A DNA stretch of 10,446 nt from positions 1 to 10,446 of the forward strand of contig JAGLQE010000255.1 of assembly GCA_023137005.1 (NCBI GenBank), given 5' to 3'. The notes under the pieces are model-generated. The model was not told where the DNA came from, searched no databases, and saw only the letters and a list, made by a program, of their open reading frames with translations. Source of the DNA: Thermoplasmata archaeon (lineage in GTDB: Archaea > Thermoplasmatota > Thermoplasmata > SG8-5 > JAGLSY01). The position numbers and the translations under genes were made by a program. How positions within the stretch are numbered: position 1 is the first letter of the stretch; the number at the start of each line of letters is the position of its first letter. Shown here in pieces: positions 1-5,800 of this stretch.

Positions 1-554
1 ATATCAAGGGAGGCACAGCCAAAGGCCCTGACCTTCTTGAAATCCTTGATTATCTCATTTATACGGTCATTGGTCCGGCCACCGAAATGTGTGGAGATCA
101 TCAATTCCCCTTTATCAGCATCATTTTTGGATAGCTCCAGCCTATGGCCATTGAAATAGGCTCCTTCGCCCTTTTCAGAATGATAAAGATCCCCAGTGCA
201 GGGATTGTAGACAACACCTATCTTAATTCCATCCAGATCATCTTGGCCGACAGCCAATGATATGCTGAAATATGGTATATTGCGCTTGGCATTGGATGTC
301 CCATCTACGGGGTCTATCACCAGCACATCGTCATAGCCCCGGTCAATGAAACCAGCCTCCTCACTGAGCACATTCAGGGGAAGGTCATGAGAGGCAATAT
401 GATCGAGAATTATCTGCTCGGCAACCTTGTCAATATGCGAGGTGGGTGTGCCATCGGCCCCCATATCCACCACCTTGCCACGCTCGGCCATGGGTATCTG
501 GTTTATCACATTCCCGACATCCTGGGCCAGGAGAATGAGTTCATCCAACATCAT
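1..554 (-). CDS. Inositol monophosphatase / fructose-1,6-bisphosphatase family phosphatase, 3' end cut by window
   Basis: Translating the minus strand from ATG at 554 gives 184 residues, open to the window edge. The Mg2+-dependent sugar-phosphatase signature is present: GADGTPTSHID at residues 32-42, a metal-binding LSEEAG (E65, E66), and the core DPVDGTSNA at 81-89 with ligands D81 and D84. The GCASLD motif just before the cut (179-184) is the start of the family's second conserved block; the last metal aspartate lies outside. GADGTP is typical of archaeal dual-activity IMPase/FBPase enzymes, which hydrolyse myo-inositol-1-phosphate (for archaeal lipids or solutes) and sometimes fructose-1,6-bisphosphate (gluconeogenesis). 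Sequence alone does not decide the substrate. The enzyme should be cytosolic. A second ATG follows at 551. No Shine-Dalgarno is seen, and a TATA box sits 25 nt upstream of 554, so I chose a leaderless start there. It has its own promoter and is not obviously co-transcribed with the small genes behind it. Confidence 0.93.
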   Translation of the reverse strand, partial: MMLDELILLAQDVGNVINQIPMAERGKVVDMGADGTPTSHIDKVAEQIILDHIASHDLPLNVLSEEAGFIDRGYDDVLVIDPVDGTSNAKRNIPYFSISLAVGQDDLDGIKIGVVYNPCTGDLYHSEKGEGAYFNGHRLELSKNDADKGELMISTHFGGRTNDRINEIIKDFKKVRAFGCASLD

Positions 555-575
555 ATTGATAGAGGTTGTTCGGGC

Positions 576-583
576 TTAAATAA
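576..583 (-). promoter_or_regulatory. TATA box of the inositol-phosphatase gene
   Basis: The minus strand reads TTATTTAA here, within an A/T-rich stretch. Its centre is about 25-26 nt upstream of the ATG at 554, the archaeal TATA-to-start distance, so transcription should begin at or next to the start codon. The 555-650 interval otherwise shows nothing recognisable. Confidence 0.6.
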
Positions 584-650
584 TTTTTCTATAATAGAAC
601 CCTGCAACTTAGTGCCAGGTAGTTTGTAAAAACCTCTGGGTTCACTCTAT

Positions 651-923
651 TCAGTTAAAAAAATTGGAAAAACCAGGGATATTGATTCCCTGGCCCTTCA
701 TCAGCTTTCTCAAGCTGAAGTCTATTTCGTACGCTTCGGCAAGTTTCTTGGCCAGCTTCCTGTCCATGCCATTCTTTATCATGCCTTTCTTCATGGCTCT
801 GGCCGACCTCTTCATCTTCCTCTTGAACCTCATGTACGCCCATAGGAATTTGATGAGCAGGCCGGGAAGCCGAGGCAAGACACTTGCCGCCATCCTCAAT
901 CCTTCATTTCGTGAAATAATCAT
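651..923 (-). CDS. Small basic helical protein, function unknown
   Basis: A 90-residue protein that I do not recognise by name. It is lysine/arginine-rich and looks all-helical. An amphipathic or membrane-skimming segment (LPRLPGLLIKFLWAY, about residues 16-30) is followed by a strongly basic stretch (RFKRKMKRSARAMKK). Then comes a helix pair around NGMDRKLAKKLAEAYEIDF and a short C-terminal tail. It begins 12 nt after the stop of the upstream gene, so the two form an operon. I chose ATG at 923, which has a weak GGAG (926-929) only 2 nt upstream. The GTG at 926 and the ATG at 893 (after GAAGGATTGAGG) are alternatives. Its NGM-x4-A-x-[EK]-L core resembles the core of the acidic upstream protein, so the two may be distant paralogues or partners. 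The basic/acidic contrast would suit a complex, but that is inference. Confidence 0.75.
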   Translation of the reverse strand: MIISRNEGLRMAASVLPRLPGLLIKFLWAYMRFKRKMKRSARAMKKGMIKNGMDRKLAKKLAEAYEIDFSLRKLMKGQGINIPGFSNFFN

Positions 924-937
924 CACTCCAGTCGGGA

Positions 938-1312
938 TCAGTCGATCTTGATATTGAGACCTTTCTTTTTCATTTTTTCCTGGATCTTCTTCTCGATATC
1001 ATCGCCGAAGTCGTCATCGTCTTTTCCACTCACATTGCCGATATTGATATTATCTCCGCCCATGCCGCCTATGGCCTGGCTGAGCAATAATCCGGGGCTG
1101 GAGCTCTCCATGAACTTCTGAGTTAGCTCGTAGGCCTTGTCCGGTGGCATTCCATTGTCCACCATGGTCTTGTAGAATTCGGCAACTGACTTCCCGAATT
1201 CCTTTGTCTTCTCGGGATTGAAGAGTGCGTCCGTTATCTCGATCAGTCACTTTGGGACCGTGTCTGATACGGCCTCCAATATGTCTCTTACTTCTTGTGC
1301 ATCTTTTTCCAT
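938..1312 (-). pseudogene. Small acidic helical protein gene interrupted by an in-frame UGA
   Basis: From ATG at 1312, preceded by a perfect GGAGGT 6 nt upstream, the frame reads MEKDAQEVRDILEAVSDTVPK. It then meets TGA at 1247-1249 and continues in the same frame without another stop to 938. The downstream part is protein-like: a helical segment with NPEKTKEFGKSVAEFYK, then NGMPPDKAYELTQKFMES, a glycine-rich stretch and an acidic DDDDFGDD before a basic tail. Helix phase and charge pattern run smoothly across the stop. No ATG, GTG or TTG occurs in frame between the stop and ATG 1165, so restart would remove half of the conserved helices. Full length would be 124 codons. Options are a real nonsense mutation (for example TTA Leu to TGA), an assembly error, or recoding. 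I favour mutation or error. Function is unknown; it forms an operon with the basic protein downstream. Confidence 0.7.
1247..1249 (-). other. In-frame UGA codon
   Basis: Codon 22 of the small acidic gene, in the context AAG TGA CTG on the minus strand. It is the only stop between the start at 1312 and the terminal stop at 938-940. A single T-to-G change from TTA (Leu) would produce it. Confidence 0.85.
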
Positions 1313-1318
1313 ATTTAT

Positions 1319-1324
1319 ACCTCC
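1319..1324 (-). promoter_or_regulatory. Strong Shine-Dalgarno of the small-protein operon
   Basis: The minus strand reads AAAAGGAGGT followed by ATAAAT and ATG. GGAGGT is a perfect match to the 16S rRNA tail with 6 nt spacing. This fixes the start at 1312, upstream of the in-frame UGA, and shows that the region before the stop is meant to be translated. Confidence 0.85.
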
Positions 1325-1363
1325 TTTTGCAGTCTCATTTCAACTGCTCTATGAGTAGAATAC

Positions 1364-1450
1364 GGTGGTCAGGGTATATAAAAAAACTGGAAACTATTGC
1401 CCACTTTGGGTTCCACTCAGGCGTGGCGGGGTTTTTTTGGGGTGGTCAGG
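1364..1450. repeat. 10-bp direct repeat GGTGGTCAGG flanking the operon promoter
   Basis: GGTGGTCAGG occurs at 1364-1373, directly between the TATA box and the expected start site, and again at 1441-1450 upstream of the promoter. The copies start 77 bp apart. Between them lie short inverted repeats: CCCA-CTT-TGGG at 1400-1410, and CCAC/GTGG at 1413-1426 followed by a plus-strand T7 run at 1432-1438. The first copy is well placed for a repressor. No protein is known to bind it. Confidence 0.45.
1375..1382 (-). promoter_or_regulatory. TATA box of the small-protein operon
   Basis: The minus strand reads TTTATATA after a run of T. The predicted transcription start is near 1352, giving a leader of about 40 nt that contains the Shine-Dalgarno. 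The T7 run just before the box (1380-1386, minus sense) might also end the transcript of the regulator gene upstream. Confidence 0.6.
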
Positions 1451-1456
1451 CTAGCC

Positions 1457-1930
1457 CTATGATAAACCAAGTATTTTGAGCCACCTATCCGCCAATTCCT
1501 GCGTGATGACATACCTCTTGGTCTTCTTGTCATCAAGTATCTCCACAGCACCCACTTCCACCAGGAAATTGAGTTTCTCTCTCACGGTCTTTCGGGAGGC
1601 ACTACCCCTCCTCTCCTTCAGTATGTCCGCGATCTGAGATATGTTCAACTCCGGCTTCTCGAAAAGGATATTGACAATTTCCTTGGTAATACCGTCCTTG
1701 ACCTCGGGAAGCAGAAGATCTGGGGAGATGCGACCGTGCGTTCTGTAGAGATCGATTATTCTGAAATATCCTTCAGTGATCTTCCTCAGACTGGCCATGT
1801 GCTCGGCGAATTCCCCGTATGGCTTGGAGATATCGCCCATGGTACTCTCGAGGCTGGCCATCTTTTCAGAGATGTCCTTGAGCTCTTCCCGAATATTCTT
1901 ATTACCGTCTTCTTTTTCCTTTTTTGCCAC
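1457..1930 (-). CDS. Coiled-coil / winged-helix transcriptional regulator
   Basis: A 157-residue cytosolic protein. Residues about 10-65 are charged, heptad-like helix (KNIREELKDISEKMASLEST, then a second helix with AEHMASLRKI) and probably form a dimerising coiled coil. Residues about 78-142 form a winged helix: DGITKEIVNILFE (helix 1), NISQIADILKERR (helix 2), SRKTVREKLNFLVEVGAV (recognition helix) and a wing ending KRYVIT. A short helix (ELADRWLKILGL) closes the protein. ArsR/MarR-like archaeal regulators share this general pattern. No metal-binding or ligand motif is visible, so the signal is unknown. The start is GTG at 1930: the frame upstream meets a TGA with no other start codon, and a TATA-like box lies 25 nt upstream, which fits a leaderless mRNA. 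It sits divergently from fibrillarin and directly upstream of the small-protein operon promoter, either of which it could control (inference). Confidence 0.85.
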   Translation of the reverse strand: MAKKEKEDGNKNIREELKDISEKMASLESTMGDISKPYGEFAEHMASLRKITEGYFRIIDLYRTHGRISPDLLLPEVKDGITKEIVNILFEKPELNISQIADILKERRGSASRKTVREKLNFLVEVGAVEILDDKKTKRYVITQELADRWLKILGLS

Positions 1931-1950
1931 GAGAGTATATTGATTGGAGT

Positions 1951-1958
1951 ATCTATAA
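1951..1958 (-). promoter_or_regulatory. TATA-like box of the winged-helix regulator
   Basis: The minus strand reads TTATAGAT, centred about 25 nt upstream of the GTG at 1930. This predicts a leaderless transcript and supports the non-ATG start. The rest of the 1931-2053 divergent interval shows only short A/T-rich inverted repeats, such as TCAAT-TATT-ATTGA. Confidence 0.5.
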
Positions 1959-2053
1959 CCCTTTTGATTGCTTCAATTATTATTGATGTGAACTACCAGC
2001 CTAAAGGGATCTGATCATAGTTACGGGCCTGGAAATTCACATTGAACGCACTA

Positions 2054-2061
2054 AAATATAT
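2054..2061 (+). promoter_or_regulatory. TATA box of the fibrillarin gene
   Basis: AAATATAT within CTAAAATATATTAT. The centre near 2057.5 puts the transcription start at about 2083-2084, only 3-4 nt before ATG 2087. The box lies downstream of the in-frame TTG at 2042, so that longer start would not be on this transcript. Confidence 0.65.
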
Positions 2062-2086
2062 TATCTCCCAGCCCCATGACCCGTGC

Positions 2087-2782
2087 ATGGACGAGCCCTC
2101 ACCAGAAGGCCGGACTTCAGATGAAGGACTTACTTCACCTGAAGTACTGAAGGTCATCGATAAACAGCCTTACACCCTCAATATGAACCCGGGGGTCTCG
2201 GTCTATGGGGAAACATTGAAGAAGATATCCGGGATAGAATATCGTTATTGGGACCCGAGCCGAAGTAAGCTGGCGGCCTATCTTCGAAAGAAAGGCAAGG
2301 AATTCGATTTTCAAGAAAATATGAACATCCTATACCTGGGTGCGGCCAGTGGCACCACGGTGAGCCATCTTTCCGACCTGCTGACAGGGGGGAGGATATT
2401 CGGTGTCGAGTTCTCCAGAATTCCATTCACTAAGCTACTGGGCCTGTGTGAAACACGCAAGAACATCATGCCGATACAGGGGGATGCGAATAATCCGGCA
2501 GCTTACAGCTTCATGGTGGGCCAGGTGGATATCCTTTATGAGGACGTGTCCCAGAAGAACCAGGTCGAGATATTCATCAAGAACTCCACAATGCTGAAAA
2601 AGGGAGGAAAAGGATTTCTGGCTGTCAAGGCCAGGTGCATTGATGTGGCACGTGCTCCGGAAAAGATCTATGAGCAGTGCATTGACGAGCTGGAGGAAGC
2701 TGGCTTTGTCATCCTGGACAATAGGGACCTTGGGCCTTTTGAGAAGGATCATGCCATGATAGTTGTCGAGAAAAAAGTTTGA
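2087..2782 (+). CDS. flpA: Fibrillarin-like rRNA/tRNA 2'-O-methyltransferase
   Basis: A 231-residue SAM-dependent methyltransferase. As the catalytic subunit of archaeal C/D box sRNPs (with Nop5 and L7Ae), it methylates ribose 2'-OH of rRNA and tRNA at guide-selected sites. The N-terminal domain shows YTLNMNPGVSVYGE and IEYRYWDPSRSKLAA, whose SKLAA lysine belongs to the catalytic set. The SAM-binding loop is LYLGAASGTTVSHLSD, then GVEFS and QGDANNP. EDVSQ, AVKAR and KDHA supply the remaining Asp, Lys and His of the usual K-D-K-H tetrad. Length matches archaeal fibrillarin (about 225-230). I chose ATG 2087, not the in-frame TTG 2042, because the TATA box lies between them; initiation would be nearly leaderless. 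The first 35 residues (to about KVIDKQ) are poorly conserved, contain a tandem TS-x-E-x-L repeat and look like an unstructured leader. No Nop5 gene is in view. Confidence 0.96.
   Translation: MDEPSPEGRTSDEGLTSPEVLKVIDKQPYTLNMNPGVSVYGETLKKISGIEYRYWDPSRSKLAAYLRKKGKEFDFQENMNILYLGAASGTTVSHLSDLLTGGRIFGVEFSRIPFTKLLGLCETRKNIMPIQGDANNPAAYSFMVGQVDILYEDVSQKNQVEIFIKNSTMLKKGGKGFLAVKARCIDVARAPEKIYEQCIDELEEAGFVILDNRDLGPFEKDHAMIVVEKKV
2114..2145 (+). repeat. Tandem 18-bp palindromic repeat in the fibrillarin 5' coding region
   Basis: ACTTCA-GA-TGAAGG (2114-2127) and ACTTCA-CC-TGAAGT (2132-2145) are two copies of one inverted repeat spaced exactly 18 bp. The second extends to perfect 7-bp arms, TACTTCA/TGAAGTA (2131-2146). 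The repeat lies about 30-62 nt after the predicted transcription start and encodes the non-conserved residues TSDEGL and TSPEVL. It could be a tandem operator, two small RNA hairpins, or a simple codon-level duplication. Confidence 0.6.
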
Positions 2783-2797
2783 GCTTCTTCGGTAATA

Positions 2798-2827
2798 AAT
2801 TAGGTATTAACAAGCTTAATTAGGCAT
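2798..2827 (+). repeat. Direct repeat AATTAGGYAT upstream of the giant gene
   Basis: AATTAGGTAT (2798-2807) and AATTAGGCAT (2818-2827) start 20 bp apart, about two helical turns. Between and across them lies the inverted repeat ATTAA-CAAGC-TTAAT (2806-2820). Being just upstream of the TATA boxes, they could be an activator site. The A/T-rich background makes chance occurrence possible. Confidence 0.4.
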
Positions 2828-2840
2828 AAAATGTACTGGT

Positions 2841-2876
2841 TAATTTATATATAATGAAAATAGTACTTATATAAAA
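2841..2876 (+). promoter_or_regulatory. Two tandem TATA boxes of the giant surface-protein gene
   Basis: TAATTTATATATAAT (2841-2855) and CTTATATAAAA (2866-2876) are both good TATA candidates. The first, centred near 2847, predicts a start near 2873 and a leader of about 20 nt that includes the ribosome-binding site. The second, centred near 2870, predicts a start at or next to ATG 2894 and so a leaderless mRNA. Both forms may exist. Confidence 0.55.
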
Positions 2877-2882
2877 ATAAGC

Positions 2883-2888
2883 GGGGTG
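2883..2888 (+). promoter_or_regulatory. Ribosome-binding site of the giant gene
   Basis: GGGGTG, 5 nt before ATG 2894, can pair with the CACCUC of the 16S tail using one G-U pair. It supports the chosen start, which is also directly followed by a signal peptide. Confidence 0.55.
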
Positions 2889-2893
2889 CAAGA

Positions 2894-5800
2894 ATGAATT
2901 TAATCAAATTATATACTTCGATCATCGTACTGATGATGTGCATGATGCCTGTAGCTGGCATGACCTTTGATGAGAATGAAACAGATAACATTGTAGAGCC
3001 AGATGTTCCGATGACCTCCACAATAGTTTATGGATGGATGAACCTGTCTGGTGTAACACCGATGCCCAATAGCCAGGTGTATTTTCAAGAGTATATGAAT
3101 AATGAACCTACTGGAATAAGCTATTCAAATGCCACCAATGCCACTGGATTCTATAGTCTTGACATGAATATCACTGGAGGAGGAAAGATATTCATGGTGT
3201 ATGGGATCAATAATACCTGTCTCCTTTACCAGCAGTATCATGGAATTCCAGAGGGTGGCAATCACACGATCAATATCAGCATGACACTGGCACCTCCACG
3301 GGACTGCTCTGTCAGGGGCTATATCACAGATAATACCAATGGCAGCGCGATGGCCAGCATCAATGTGACGGCCCAATCCTGGCAATACCTGAACTCCACC
3401 CAGACCAATGCCACTGGCTATTACTACATGGGCTTCATTCCTGAAGAATATCAGATGGGGCCGGATGCTACTGGGTATGAGAGATGGATCCAGAACTTCA
3501 ATCTGAATTCCGGAGACCATGTGTGGAGAAATATCACATTAGAGCCCGTCAATGCCACCATCAAGGGCTATGTTCTCAGCAGCGGCGGACCACTGGACAA
3601 TGCCCAGGTAAGCATCACGGACCCATGGGGAGGCACCTGGGGTGGGATCCGGTACGATGCCTGGACCAATTCTTCCGGCTATTATGAGATCAATGTAACA
3701 CAGGGCTCCAAGCCAGTAAGCTTCCAGGCTGGTGGATATCTTACCACTTCAAGAGCCGTGGAGCTAAAAATGGGCGAGACCTCATGGCTGAATGTCACGC
3801 TTGCAGATACACCTACAGATGATTTCACGGTCAAGGGCTATGCCAGTGATTTTAACACGACGGACTCGGTGTCCGGGGTCGTGTACCTGAACAATGCCAA
3901 TCGCTCGTGGTATAATCAGACAGGTATAAATGCCACCACTGGCTATTATGAAATATCCGGGCCATCGGGAGATCTTACATTAACGGCTCAAAGTTATTGG
4001 GGCCATCACACTAATTCGACTTCCATATCCCCCACACCTGGAGATATGATATGGATGAACATATCCATGACAAATGACACTGATTGGACTACTATACAGG
4101 GCCATGTGGAATTCGATTCCGAGCTTATCACTGGAGCGTCGATCTACGTTTATCATGGAAGTAATATGTGGCAGACCGCTACTGACGGAATGGGAGATTA
4201 TTCCATAAGTGTGCCATCGGGCTACATAGAACTTGTCTGTTATTACAGGCCAATGAATGGAACCCTTGGCTCCGAGATGCATTCCACTTACATGACCACC
4301 CCGGCAAATGGCAATATATGGCGGAACTACACTCTGGATAAAATATCCGTGGATTCCATATTCACCGGAGCAGTGGAGGATTCCATGTCCGGCCTGCCCA
4401 TTGAGAATGTTCTGATATACATGGGCAATGCATTGCCCGGTATGGACGGGACCTTTGAAACTGGTGGAATGACCGACTTCAAGGGAGAATTCGAGATTGC
4501 ATGCCCAAGTGGCCAGTTCAGCAGAATGGTCCTGGTGGAAGGATACGGACTTATCGTGGACACCGTGGACACTTCCTCTGCGGAATGGAACTGGGGCAAT
4601 GTCACGCTTGACCCCATCACGGATATGATCACCGTAAAGGGATTCGTCAGGGACATGGACACTGGCCAGCCAATAATCGGCCTGGAACCCACTGGTTCTC
4701 AGGATGGTTGGATGGGCTGGGGCAGTTCGGGTACTAATGGATATTATGAGATGAATGTTCCTCTGGGAGACGTGCAGTTAAGGTTCGAGCCAGACTCCTA
4801 CGGATATTATGATCCAGGTAGCTTGGCTTTCTATGCTGAAGTCGGAAAGGATATCTGGTTCAATGTGAGCCTTCGCTCAAAGTCTCTGTCAATTACAGTT
4901 CACGGTGAGGTGAAGGAAAGTGGTGGAGCCCCAGTAGCGGGCATAAATGTCACGGCAGAGATCGGCTCTCGCAAGTTCATGACAGTCACGGATGGGACTG
5001 GCCAGTATTCCCTGCAGGTTCCGAGTGGTATGATAAGTGTTAGAGCCAGAGGTCCTGGCCACGGAGCCAAGGACATCTTCTATGACTGGTTCAGCCAGGA
5101 ATGGGAGAGCTATCAGGTCGACCTGACCTCGGACCCCACCAATATCACGATAACCAATACAATAACCGAATGGACCTATGATGAAGATGGAGATAGTTTC
5201 TATGACTGGCTCTATGTGAATGTCACATTGAATGTCAGTGCATCAGGAAGATACAGCCTACAAGGTATTTTGATGCCCACCAAGTACTCGAGCAGCGATG
5301 GCGGAATGGGTGGAAGTAGTTCCATCGAGGCAGATAATGAAACGACCCTTGATCCCGGACTCAGAGTGATCCAGCTGGCATTCAATGGTGCTTCCATAAG
5401 GAATGCGGAGATGGATGGCTACTATGTGGATCTCGAGATAAGAGAGGAGAATGAGAATTGGGATCTGGTGGATCGATATGGTTATGAGACATCCAATCAC
5501 ACATGGGACGAGTTCGAGGAATTGGACATTGTGCTGATGGACACACCTTTCGATTATTTCCCGATAGACACGGATTTTGACGGATTATACAATATGCTCC
5601 TGTTCAATGTCACGGTGGATGTCAAGGCTTCTGGCAATTATTCCATCTTCACCATGCTCAATAATATGGCCCCTAGCAGGGATGACAGCGAGCTGGGTAT
5701 GCAGATGGTGACCAGGGAATTGAGTGTGGGAGTGCAGACCATCGGACTATCGTATTCTGGAACAAATATCCGGAATGGTGGATATCATCTGGGGGCCATG

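Noticed and set aside
387..951. Plus-strand reading frames opposite the inositol-phosphatase and small-protein genes (387-629, 664-951)
   Set aside because: They overlap minus-strand frames with clear family motifs or operon structure, and their translations show no recognisable domain pattern.
1247..1249. Selenocysteine at the UGA
   Set aside because: No SECIS-like hairpin or Sec machinery was seen in the window, there is no redox motif around the codon, and the position sits in what looks like a hydrophobic helix. Kept only as a checkable alternative.
1050..1250. A GTG-started frame overlapping the UGA as a frameshifted continuation of the small gene
   Set aside because: The original frame downstream of the stop keeps the helical, family-like pattern, whereas this frame is low in hydrophobic periodicity. 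No frameshift is needed.
1983..2016. C/D box sRNA suggested by TTGATGTG and CTGA near the fibrillarin gene
   Set aside because: The C box is imperfect and no internal D'/C' pair or k-turn stem is visible. The interval is already occupied by the divergent promoter region.
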